DNA from: Auritidibacter sp. Marseille-P8566
GTDB taxonomy: Bacteria > Bacteroidota > Bacteroidia > Flavobacteriales > Flavobacteriaceae
Direction of reading: 5' to 3'
Length of the DNA stretch: 9,443 nt
Assembly: GCA_943325595.2 (NCBI GenBank)
Contig: CALPQA020000045.1
Location: 1-9,443 of the forward strand
Below are positions 1-5,751 of the stretch, one piece after another. The notes below the pieces were generated by a model that ran no database searches, was not told the DNA's origin, and saw only the letters and a list, made by a program, of their open reading frames with translations. The translations under genes were made by a program, and so were the position numbers. Every line of letters begins with the position of its first letter. Positions within the stretch are counted from its first letter, which is position 1.

Positions 1-19
1 GTTACCACACATTTAAAAA

Positions 20-619
20 ATGATAGCAATTTTAATTTTCATATTAACAATTATTGGCTTCAACTTAGTTCCAGGGTTGACAAAAAAAAGATTTCCAAAA
101 ACGGAAAAACTAATCGAACGCTTATTAATTTATATAACAATTACTTTTCTAATTCTGATAGCATTATCATTTAACGGAATAAAACTTAAAGGAATATACT
201 CAAACTTAATAGTTGGACTTATTTTTATTCTAACAAGCCTTCTATATTTTGCAATTAATAAAAATACAACTCGAAAGTTAATTTCGATTGTAGTTTTAAT
301 TCCATTAATTTTAAGTAGTTTTTATTTTCAATTTTTTTATCATAATTTAGGAAGATATAAAGTCAATGATGATGTAGATATAGTAGTAAGTCGTGAAGGG
401 TTTTTAGCGTGTGGTGAAATTATAAGATTGACAACATCCAAATTTATAATATTTGACCAACAGTTAATTTACGACAGTAATGAATGTTTAAGGGGAATCT
501 ATAAAGTTGAAACCATTGAATTTAATAAAAAAAGGGCTAGATTTTTAATTTATCATAGCGGAGAATTGGATTCGGAAAACCCATATAATTACGAAATTAA
601 AAATATAAACGTATGGTAA
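20..619 (+). CDS. Multi-pass membrane protein of unknown function
   Basis: I do not recognise a family for this 199-residue protein. It has four hydrophobic segments in its first 110 residues (about 1-20, 33-53, 60-79 and 86-107), separated by short basic loops. A soluble C-terminal region of about 90 residues follows, rich in beta-type residues, with two cysteines (131 and 155). It is probably an inner-membrane protein. The ATG at 20 follows an A-rich stretch, as is usual in Bacteroidetes. Its base composition is very AT-rich. The unit is bracketed by GTTACCA at 1-7 and its inverted complement TGGTAAC at 614-620, the latter overlapping the stop. No co-directional partner lies nearby; the next genes are on the other strand. 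This looks like a stand-alone accessory gene. Function cannot be assigned. The coding call is supported by length, consistent membrane topology and the lack of a competing frame. Confidence 0.75.
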   Translation: MIAILIFILTIIGFNLVPGLTKKRFPKTEKLIERLLIYITITFLILIALSFNGIKLKGIYSNLIVGLIFILTSLLYFAINKNTTRKLISIVVLIPLILSSFYFQFFYHNLGRYKVNDDVDIVVSREGFLACGEIIRLTTSKFIIFDQQLIYDSNECLRGIYKVETIEFNKKRARFLIYHSGELDSENPYNYEIKNINVW

Positions 620-730
620 CAGGCGTTTGGCAAGATTGCGAATTTTGTAGTAAATTTACGTTTACATTTCTCAAGAAATTTTTCTTTAACAGAAAATACC
701 CGACCGCTCGGATATGTCCCGAAACGGATA

Positions 731-751
731 GGGCGGATTTATAATCCGTCC
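731..751. repeat. REP-like hairpin
   Basis: The arms gggcggat (731-738) and atccgtcc (744-751) pair over 8 positions with one G-U wobble around a 5-base loop. Short GC-rich palindromes built around CGGAT...ATCCG are a common kind of dispersed extragenic repeat in Bacteroidetes. That assignment comes from family knowledge; only one copy is present here. Confidence 0.5.
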
Positions 752-778
752 CCACAAAGACAGGAGAATAATCGTGAT

Positions 779-804
779 GAGATTGCCGTGTTCCTCGCAA
801 TGAC
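779..804 (-). repeat. Dispersed TCATTGCGAG-type repeat element
   Basis: Read on the minus strand, this begins TCATTGCGAGGAAC and ends GCAATCTC. It matches the widely scattered bacterial intergenic element of the general form TCATTGCGAGGA...GCAATCTC. The arms ATTGC (782-786) and GCAAT (797-801) form a short stem. In databases this element gives rise to spurious proteins containing SLRGTKQS-like strings; here the overlapping minus-strand frame reads SLRGTRQS. Confidence 0.55.
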
Positions 805-915
805 ATTCTAACACGATACGGATTCGACAACTAATTACAACTAAACTATTACAAATTTAGAATCTGAAATAAATTCAGATGGACAAATCATAAGTTAAAT
901 TCAGATTGTATAAGG

Positions 916-947
916 GTTGATTTGGTTATTCGTTGATTTGGTTATTT
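916..947. repeat. 16-base tandem duplication
   Basis: The 15-mer gttgatttggttatt occurs at 916-930 and again at 932-946. It forms two head-to-tail 16-base units that differ only in the last base (c versus t). It lies in non-coding DNA between two dispersed-repeat elements. Confidence 0.7.
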
Positions 948-971
948 AGAAAATCATAAATCTAAAATCGA

Positions 972-1083
972 GATTCCGAATGAAGGGTGGCAGCGGAAAT
1001 CCTCTGTGAAACGCAGTGGAACAGAGATTGTAGCGAACGACCTGACCCGAAGTTTTTACGAAGGGGCATGCCCAAATAAAAAA
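972..1083. repeat. Long imperfect-hairpin extragenic repeat, copy A
   Basis: This non-coding element has an internal stem ctctgt (1002-1007) / acagag (1021-1026), extended imperfectly outward. A distal part follows with cctgaccc, a duplicated cgaag (1048-1052 and 1059-1063) and the perfect palindrome gggcatgccc (1064-1073). The distal 59 bases (1025-1083) recur at 2188-2246 in the same orientation. In that comparison the first 26 bases differ at six positions and the last 33 are identical. I recall similar sequences scattered in flavobacterial genomes. The left boundary is approximate. Confidence 0.65.
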
Positions 1084-1114
1084 TGGGCTTAACAATTTCT
1101 GTCAAACCCATTTT
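1079..1114 (-). terminator. Possible minus-strand terminator
   Basis: Read on the minus strand, aaaatggg (1107-1114) pairs with cccatttt (1080-1087) around a 19-base loop and runs into six T residues. The loop is long and the stem is mostly A-T, so this is tentative. It could end transcription of the His-rich gene or of the decayed frame just upstream of it. Confidence 0.3.
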
Positions 1115-1134
1115 GTGCTGTTCTTAAACCAATT

Positions 1135-1282
1135 ATTTATGTATTAAAACGGTATTAGTTAAGTGTTTCTCTCCGTTGCTCGCATTTAAGAAAGTATCCG
1201 TTATTGCTGCAATGGCGACTAGTTCACCAGTTAAATAATTTTACTGTTCTTAATGGAGCTGTCAATATAACACCAATAACCA
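1135..1282 (-). pseudogene. Possible decayed reading frame, family unknown
   Basis: On the minus strand an ATG at 1280-1282 opens an 18-codon frame (MVIGVILTAPLRTVK...) ending at a TGA. The frame shifted by one base then stays open for 34 codons (containing TGELVAIAAITDTFLNAS) to a TAA near 1135. Both pieces have ordinary protein-like composition, and the region is less AT-rich than its surroundings, as expected for one gene broken by a frameshift. I do not recognise the family. A chance open stretch of this length is also possible, so confidence is low. Confidence 0.2.
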
Positions 1283-1314
1283 TTTTAAAACTGATTTTTT
1301 AGTTTATATTATTT

Positions 1315-1968
1315 TTAATTTTTGGACGCAAACTGACCATCATTATTGTGGGGATGCTTTTTATTTTGAGATGAATTGCTAGCACGTTTTGTACTATTAT
1401 CAAGCGTGTAGCGTTTGTCTATTTCACCAGCTTTTGTTAAATGCTCATTCGCATTTGCGTGGCTTTGCAATGCTTTTGAATGATCACCATTTCTGGTATG
1501 TGTACCAGCTTCTTTGAGATGGGTCGCCGCTTGTTCGTAATGATTAGCAGAAATAGCATAATCGTTAGACTCTTTATAGCGATGATCAATTTCACCTGCT
1601 TTCGTTAAATGTTTGTTCGCTTTGGCATTGCTTTCTTTTGCTTTAGAATGATTCCCCATTTTGGTATGCATAGCAGCATCTTTTCGATGACTTGAAACTT
1701 GAGCGTAATGATGTGCAGAAGTTTCATGGTCAAGCGCGGCTGTGTAACGTTGGTCGATTTCTCCAGCTTTTGTGTAATGAATTTCTGCATCATCGCCACT
1801 TTGATTGCCTTTGTCGGTGTCACCAGCGTCTTTATAACTGGCTGCTTCTTTGTGTAGCTTTGCAGCAGAATCAAGGTGTGTTGCTACCATTTTGTGGTGT
1901 TCAGAAGAATAATTTTTTGATTTTGTTCCTTCGTTTGGAGCATCTAAAAGATTTTTTTCAGTTTTCAT
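1315..1968 (-). CDS. His-rich tandem-repeat protein, function unknown
   Basis: This 217-residue, very hydrophilic protein has no signal peptide or membrane segment, so it is probably cytoplasmic. It consists of three tandem repeats at about residues 24-85, 86-141 and 142-197. Units 2 and 3 are exactly 56 residues long and unit 1 is 62. Each starts HHK, HHY or NHY and contains the signature TKAGEID-x-RY, at 66-75, 122-131 and 178-187. The repeats are predicted to be helical and are dense in His, Lys, Ala, Asn and Ser. They recall the (H)HEKAA-type helical repeats of bacterial stress-linked proteins, but that link is inference. A short polar tail, HPHNNDGQFASKN, ends the protein. The ATG at 1966-1968 follows an A/T-rich leader with a -7 box and an operator-like palindrome. 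The gene stands alone between two copies of a dispersed repeat. Metal binding through the His residues is possible but unproven. Confidence 0.8.
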   Translation of the reverse strand: MKTEKNLLDAPNEGTKSKNYSSEHHKMVATHLDSAAKLHKEAASYKDAGDTDKGNQSGDDAEIHYTKAGEIDQRYTAALDHETSAHHYAQVSSHRKDAAMHTKMGNHSKAKESNAKANKHLTKAGEIDHRYKESNDYAISANHYEQAATHLKEAGTHTRNGDHSKALQSHANANEHLTKAGEIDKRYTLDNSTKRASNSSQNKKHPHNNDGQFASKN

Positions 1969-1986
1969 TTTATAAATTTTTTAATT

Positions 1987-2002
1987 GTAACGAAATTGTT
2001 AC
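1987..2002. promoter_or_regulatory. Operator-like palindrome before the His-rich gene
   Basis: GTAAC (1987-1991) and GTTAC (1998-2002) are perfect inverted repeats separated by six bases. They lie immediately downstream of the -7 box at 2007-2014, about where transcription would start. This is a classic position for a repressor site, but no regulator is identified. Confidence 0.4.
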
Positions 2003-2006
2003 TTAG

Positions 2007-2014
2007 CAAATTTA
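2007..2014 (-). promoter_or_regulatory. Bacteroidetes -7 box of the His-rich gene
   Basis: The minus strand reads TAAATTTG, a match to the Bacteroidetes consensus TAnnTTTG. The expected transcription start is near 2001, giving a leader of about 33 bases before the ATG at 1968. No convincing -33 TTG was found. Confidence 0.45.
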
Positions 2015-2187
2015 CCTTGAAGAGTACGCTTATTTATTACACTTTTTTTTAATTAATATACATAATTCGCAGTTTAACACTGCTGTTGGAATTTTGTATT
2101 TCGGGGTCATAGTTAAGGGTATCAACCGATAGTGCTATTGACTCTCTCTTGCACAAAAAGTAAGAAATAAAAGTGAATTGCATATTG

Positions 2188-2246
2188 AGATTGCAACGTA
2201 CAGCCTGACCCGTAGTTTTTACGAAGGGGCATGCCCAAATAAAAAA
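2188..2246. repeat. Extragenic repeat, copy B (partial)
   Basis: This is the second copy of the element at 1025-1083, in the same orientation. The last 33 bases are identical and include the palindrome gggcatgccc (2227-2236). The first 26 differ at six positions. The left half of the element, with its ctctgt/acagag stem, is not recognisable here, so this copy is truncated or more decayed. Confidence 0.7.
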
Positions 2247-2301
2247 ATAAAATATGCGTTAAGCACTTGAAATATAAAGATTTTGATTGGAAATAGCTTC
2301 C

Positions 2302-2327
2302 AAAAAAAGCCACTCGAAAGTGGCTTT
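2302..2327 (-). terminator. Intrinsic terminator of the carbonic anhydrase gene
   Basis: A perfect 9-base stem, aaagccact (2306-2314) / agtggcttt (2319-2327), closes a cgaa tetraloop. On the minus strand it ends in seven T residues. It lies five bases beyond the stop codon of the carbonic anhydrase gene. Confidence 0.85.
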
Positions 2328-2332
2328 GGTAA

Positions 2333-2968
2333 TTAAAATTTTAATTGATAGACTTCATCTAAGTCTTTATCGGAACTAATATTTACATTTAGGTCGGTTA
2401 CAAATCCTGAATTCAAACCGTAGCTCCAACCGTGGAGCGTTAAATCATGACCATTTTTCCAAGCAGATTGCACGATAGAGGTTTTGGCTAAATCAAAAAC
2501 TTGTTCTTTCACATTCAATTCTACGAAGGTATTGAAGCGATCGTTTTCGTCAGTAATTGAATCTAGGTATTCTTGGTGCAAGCGATAAACGTCTTTGATG
2601 TGTCGAATCCAGTTGTCGATAATTCCAATTGAATCGTTGCCCATAGCTGCTTTTATACCTCCGCAACCATAGTGGCCACAAACGATTACGTGTTTTACTT
2701 TCAGAACATTCACGGCATAATCAAGCACGCTTAGCATGTTCATGTCGGAATGCACGACCATATTGGCAATATTTCTATGTACAAAAACTTCACCTGGTTT
2801 AGCCCCAATAATTTCATTTGCAGGAACTCTACTGTCAGAACAACCAATCCATAAAAGTGGCGGCGTTTGACCTTTGGCTAAATCTTTAAAATAATTTGGG
2901 TCTTTTTCTAAGGCAGATTCAACCCAAACTTTATTGTTTTCTAATATTTTTTTATAAAAATCACTCAT
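2333..2968 (-). CDS. can: Beta-class carbonic anhydrase
   Basis: This zinc enzyme interconverts CO2 and bicarbonate in the cytoplasm. The 211-residue length is normal for the compact bacterial beta class. The Zn ligands are visible: Cys43 in CSDSRVPA (43-50), His99 and Cys102 in the motif GHYGCGG (98-104), with the Asp45-Arg47 dyad of the active site. The segment VFVHRNIAN (61-69) is also typical. No signal peptide is present. The ATG at 2966-2968 is preceded by an A-rich stretch (acaacgagaa). The gene lies 96 bases downstream of the SulP transporter gene on the same strand, and a strong terminator follows its stop. A TAnnTTTG box in the gap could give it a separate promoter. The SulP neighbour indicates that it supplies or consumes transported bicarbonate. 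Family assignment is secure. The symbol can is chosen by family; cynT-like naming would also be possible. Confidence 0.95.
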   Translation of the reverse strand: MSDFYKKILENNKVWVESALEKDPNYFKDLAKGQTPPLLWIGCSDSRVPANEIIGAKPGEVFVHRNIANMVVHSDMNMLSVLDYAVNVLKVKHVIVCGHYGCGGIKAAMGNDSIGIIDNWIRHIKDVYRLHQEYLDSITDENDRFNTFVELNVKEQVFDLAKTSIVQSAWKNGHDLTLHGWSYGLNSGFVTDLNVNISSDKDLDEVYQLKF

Positions 2969-3032
2969 TTCTCGTTGTTTTATTAAAGTTAAATGCCATT
3001 TGAATTTCTTGTAAAAAGTAATCTATAAGATA

Positions 3033-3040
3033 CAAATGTA
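3033..3040 (-). promoter_or_regulatory. Possible internal promoter -7 box for carbonic anhydrase
   Basis: The minus strand reads TACATTTG, matching TAnnTTTG, about 65 bases upstream of the ATG at 2968. No well-spaced -33 TTG is visible. If used, it would let the carbonic anhydrase be made independently of the transporter. Confidence 0.35.
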
Positions 3041-3064
3041 TGTAATTACAAACTTGTTTACTTA

Positions 3065-4720
3065 TTATTTAAAGAAATCTTCATCGATAATTTCTTTCTT
3101 TACTATTTTCCTTTTTGCAAAATCATAATGATGTTCAAATGACACATTATTTGGTGTTTCAATGTTATTTTCTAAATTATAAGCCTTCTTGAACCCTTTT
3201 AATTTGACTTTAATTTTATTGTCAACTGCTCTTGTAGTTTTAAATTCTCGAATTAAATCCAAAATATCATGGGCAATATAAACCGTTTCTGAGGCATCAA
3301 TAATTACTTTCGAATGTTCTGGAATATCGTTAAGCGTTGATTTTATTGCCGCTTTATTTAAAAAAGAAACCTCTTGCGCTAAATTGATATGAATTACATC
3401 TCCTTCGGCATATTCTTCTTTTTTGAAACTATAGGCTCTTTTTAGATTTCCTTTTAGAACAAAAATAATACTGATTATAATTCCCAAAGCTACCCCTTTA
3501 AGTAAATCTGTAAAGACAACTGCCAATAATGTAGCTATAAAAGGAACAAATTGGTACTTCCCTTTTTGCCAAAAATGAATAAATGTTGCTGGTTTTGCTA
3601 ATTTATAACCTACTAAAAGTAAAATCGCAGCCAATGTTGCCAATGGTATTTTGTTCAATACGACTGGAATTGCTAAAACACTAATCAAAAGTAATATACC
3701 GTGAATAATTGCCGACATTTTAGATTTAGCACCCGCATTGTTATTAGCAGATGTTCGGACAACAACTGATGTCATTGGCAAGCCACCTAAAAGGGAACTA
3801 ATCAAATTTCCAATTCCTTGTGCTTTCAGTTCGGCATTAGTATCTGTATATCTTTTTTGTGCATCCATTCTGTCAGCGGCTTCAATACACAATAGCGTTT
3901 CGATAGAGGCTACAATTGCAATGGTTAAACCAATCATCCAAACTTTTGGATTTGTAAATGCTGCAAAATTTGGAGTTACCATAATGCCTTTAAATTCTTC
4001 AATAGTTGTTGGAATAGGTAACGAAACTAAATGTTCTTTTGCAATTTCTAATGAACTTCCAGAAGCAATGAAAATTTCGTTTAAAACAACTCCAATAATA
4101 ACCGCAATTAAAGCTCCGGGAACTAATTTTAATTTCTTTAAAAAGGGTACTTTATCCCAAGAAATCAATATGGTTAATGAAATTAAAGTAATCACAATTG
4201 AACCTAATTGCACATAATTTAGAAGTCCTAAAACGGCAGAAAAAGTATTGCTCCCATCATCCTGTGAGAAAGACATATCGCCTTCAAAATCGGAATCATA
4301 ACCAAAGGCATGGGGTAATTGTTTCAGGATGATAATAATCCCAATCCCTGCTAACATTCCTTCAATTACATTAGTTGGAAAATAATTGGAGATGCTTCCT
4401 GCTTTAATAAATCCTAAAAGTAATTGGATAATTCCAGCGATAAAAACTGCTGTTAGAAAGACATCAAAAGCCCCTAAATCGGAAATAGCTGTTAGAACTA
4501 TGGCTGTTAAACCTGCCGCTGGACCGGAAACGCTTAAGTGGGATTTACTTAAATAACCCACTATTATTCCACCTACAACACCTGAAATAATACCTGAAAA
4601 TAATGGCGCACCCGAAGCCATTGCAATACCTAAACACAATGGAAGTGCTACTAAAAAAACCACTAAACCTGAAGCAAAGTCAGATTTGAGGTTAGCAAAA
4701 AGACTACTGTTTTTTGACAT
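3065..4720 (-). CDS. SulP-family anion transporter with STAS domain
   Basis: This inner-membrane transporter of the SulP (SLC26-like) family imports inorganic anions. Next to a carbonic anhydrase, bicarbonate is the likely substrate, though sulfate is possible. The 551-residue length is typical. Signatures include the first-helix block ALPLCLGIAMASGAP (25-39), the substrate-site motif SGPAAGLT (65-72), and the conserved block ADRMDAQKRYTDTNAEL (282-298) followed by SSLLGGLPMTSVVVRTSAN (308-326). A C-terminal STAS domain (about 440-515) contains IDASETVYIAHDILDLI. I chose the ATG at 4718-4720 because the protein then begins MSKNSSLFANLKSD, as SulP proteins usually do, and an A/T-rich leader precedes it. 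The frame extends to an ATG at 4759, adding 13 unconserved-looking residues. It is probably co-transcribed with the small gene upstream (70 bases) and perhaps with carbonic anhydrase downstream. Confidence 0.93.
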   Translation of the reverse strand: MSKNSSLFANLKSDFASGLVVFLVALPLCLGIAMASGAPLFSGIISGVVGGIIVGYLSKSHLSVSGPAAGLTAIVLTAISDLGAFDVFLTAVFIAGIIQLLLGFIKAGSISNYFPTNVIEGMLAGIGIIIILKQLPHAFGYDSDFEGDMSFSQDDGSNTFSAVLGLLNYVQLGSIVITLISLTILISWDKVPFLKKLKLVPGALIAVIIGVVLNEIFIASGSSLEIAKEHLVSLPIPTTIEEFKGIMVTPNFAAFTNPKVWMIGLTIAIVASIETLLCIEAADRMDAQKRYTDTNAELKAQGIGNLISSLLGGLPMTSVVVRTSANNNAGAKSKMSAIIHGILLLISVLAIPVVLNKIPLATLAAILLLVGYKLAKPATFIHFWQKGKYQFVPFIATLLAVVFTDLLKGVALGIIISIIFVLKGNLKRAYSFKKEEYAEGDVIHINLAQEVSFLNKAAIKSTLNDIPEHSKVIIDASETVYIAHDILDLIREFKTTRAVDNKIKVKLKGFKKAYNLENNIETPNNVSFEHHYDFAKRKIVKKEIIDEDFFK

Positions 4721-4790
4721 AATACCTAAATAAAATTTAATACAAAGAGACGAACACATTGAAAATGTATCCTAAATAAAACGAGCTGTA

Positions 4791-5072
4791 TTAAACTAAA
4801 TCTGGTGGGGGAATAAAAATGGAAGTCGCAATATTATCATGTTTGGATAAATTCTCAGAAAGAATTAAACTTGACATTCTTGGTTGATTGAAGAAAACTA
4901 AAGAAAAAGTTTCGAATTTGAAATCCGACTTCATTTCCTTGTGCATTTCTTCTAATTCTGCGGAGCTGTAAAAAAAAGAAATGTCGGTGTTTTTCTCAAT
5001 CAAACTCACAATGGTTGGGGTTGAAAGAAAAATAAAAAATACAAAAAGGACTAATTTGACAGCAATTTTCAT
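4791..5072 (-). CDS. Small exported or membrane-anchored protein, function unknown
   Basis: This 93-residue protein has an N-terminal hydrophobic segment (about 3-25: MKIAVKLVLFVFFIFLSTPT) that reads as a signal peptide or single membrane anchor. A polar region with the acidic helix SSAELEEMHKEM (36-47) follows, and the protein ends FIPPPDLV. I do not recognise a named family. It is the first gene of a minus-strand set that continues with the SulP transporter (70 bases to the chosen SulP start) and carbonic anhydrase, so a link to that module is likely but inferred. The ATG at 5070-5072 follows an A/T-rich leader. A TAnnTTTG match (TAGTTTTG, 5078-5085) lies only five bases upstream of the ATG, so either the transcript is almost leaderless or this box is a chance match. 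Confidence 0.65.
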   Translation of the reverse strand: MKIAVKLVLFVFFIFLSTPTIVSLIEKNTDISFFYSSAELEEMHKEMKSDFKFETFSLVFFNQPRMSSLILSENLSKHDNIATSIFIPPPDLV

Positions 5073-5138
5073 TAAAGCAAAACTATACTTAAAAAAGAAT
5101 TTATTGCTACTTACAATAAAATTTTAAAAAATATTTAA

Positions 5139-5164
5139 CAAAAAAGGGAACTTAATCCCTTTTG
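5139..5164 (-). terminator. Intrinsic terminator of dps
   Basis: An 8-base stem, aaaaggga (5142-5149) / tccctttt (5156-5163), has a six-base loop. On the minus strand it ends in six T residues. It begins 13 bases after the dps stop codon. Confidence 0.8.
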
Positions 5165-5176
5165 TAAAAATGACAT

Positions 5177-5656
5177 CTATAAACTTTCTTCCAACCATGC
5201 TCGCATCATCCAAATGGTTTTTTCTTGTTCTGAAATAAAGTCACTCATCATAGAATTGGTGCCTTCATCACAAATTTCGTTAGATTTCAGAAGAATACTT
5301 CTTTCAATTTTTAGCAATTCAGATAAAGATTCAGCTATTAATTGAATCGCTTTTTCATCATTCGAAATGTTTTTACCCACTTTCAATTGATTGTTGCTGA
5401 TGTAGTCTTCAAAAGTATGAAAAGGAGTTCCGCCAAGTGTCAAAACTCTTTCGGCAATCAAATCAATTTTGAGTTGAGAATCATTATACAATTCCTCAAA
5501 TTTTACGTGCAAATCAAAAAAACGTTTGCCACGAATGTTCCAATGAATTCCTCTTAAATTCTGATAATAAACTTGAAAATTGGATAGCAAAACATTCAAT
5601 TCACTTACAATAATTCCTAACTCTTTTACCGGCAAACCTAGACTATTCGTTTTCAT
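5177..5656 (-). CDS. dps: Dps-family ferritin-like DNA-protection protein
   Basis: Dps forms a hollow dodecamer that oxidises and stores Fe(II) using peroxide, which limits Fenton damage, and in some species coats DNA. The 159-residue length is typical. The intersubunit ferroxidase ligands are all present with the family spacing: His38 (in IHWNIRG), His50 (in FFDLHVKFEELY), Asp65 and Glu69 (in DLIAERVLTLGG). The ATG at 5654-5656 gives the usual MKTNSLGLP-type N-terminus. The frame runs six codons further to a TTG at 5674, but ATG is preferred. The gene is divergent from oxyR, sharing 95 bases of control region, which strongly suggests peroxide induction by OxyR. It has its own -7 box and a terminator. 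No lysine-rich DNA-binding tail is evident, so iron storage may be the main role. Confidence 0.94.
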   Translation of the reverse strand: MKTNSLGLPVKELGIIVSELNVLLSNFQVYYQNLRGIHWNIRGKRFFDLHVKFEELYNDSQLKIDLIAERVLTLGGTPFHTFEDYISNNQLKVGKNISNDEKAIQLIAESLSELLKIERSILLKSNEICDEGTNSMMSDFISEQEKTIWMMRAWLEESL

Positions 5657-5671
5657 ATTATTTATTTTCAA

Positions 5672-5679
5672 CAAAACTA
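5672..5679 (-). promoter_or_regulatory. -7 box of dps
   Basis: The minus strand reads TAGTTTTG, matching TAnnTTTG, 15 bases upstream of the chosen dps ATG. The leader would be short. No -33 TTG at the standard spacing is visible, consistent with a promoter that depends on an activator. Confidence 0.4.
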
Positions 5680-5723
5680 AAAATAAAACAACCCTTCATA
5701 CTATAAATTAAATTGATTGTTTT

Positions 5724-5731
5724 TATATTTG
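5724..5731 (+). promoter_or_regulatory. -7 box of oxyR
   Basis: TATATTTG matches TAnnTTTG. The expected start is near 5738, about 14 bases before the oxyR ATG at 5752. An imperfect inverted repeat, ataaaacaa (5683-5691) and ttgtttttat (5717-5726), lies beside it in the shared region and could be a regulator site. Confidence 0.45.
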
Positions 5732-5751
5732 CATCACAAATTACTATTGTT

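Larger units (their letters stand above)
620..1314. other. Long non-coding stretch rich in dispersed repeats
   Basis: No credible intact gene lies in these 695 bases. The stretch contains, in order, a perfect palindrome GTAAATTTAC (650-659), a weak AT-rich hairpin (666-679), a GC-rich REP-like hairpin (731-751), a TCATTGCGAG-type element (779-804), a 16-base tandem duplication (916-947), and a long imperfect hairpin element (972-1083). A possible minus-strand terminator (1079-1114) and a possible decayed reading frame (1135-1282) follow. The local base composition jumps from AT-rich to relatively GC-rich inside the repeat elements, which suggests they were inserted or spread from elsewhere in the genome. 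Confidence 0.7.
1969..2332. other. Intergenic stretch: promoter region, repeat copy B, terminator
   Basis: No credible gene lies in these 364 bases. From left to right they hold the leader, operator-like palindrome and -7 box of the His-rich gene (1969-2014), about 170 bases with nothing I recognise, copy B of the long repeat element (2188-2246), and the terminator of the carbonic anhydrase gene (2302-2327). Confidence 0.7.

Noticed and set aside
1..660. Standard integron attC sites around the first gene
   Set aside because: GTTACCA and TGGTAAC do not fit the GTTRRRY / RYYYAAC core, and no integrase gene is in the window.
597..830. Minus-strand open frame of 77 codons containing SLRGTRQS and GTDYKSAL strings
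   Set aside because: It runs through the REP-like hairpin and the TCATTGCGAG-type element. These strings are typical of spurious proteins called across such repeats.
1605..2006. Frames on both strands overlapping the His-rich gene (1605-1874 minus, 1692-2006 plus)
   Set aside because: They are shadows of the repeat-structured gene, with no independent leader, and the plus frame runs across the promoter region.
2122..2313. Minus-strand open frame of 63 codons
   Set aside because: It reads through repeat copy B and into the carbonic anhydrase terminator. The peptide LGMPLRKNYGSGCTLQSQ is what the repeat encodes by chance.
3738..4217. Plus-strand open frame of 159 codons inside the SulP gene
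   Set aside because: It is antisense to a well-conserved transporter core and shows no family features of its own.
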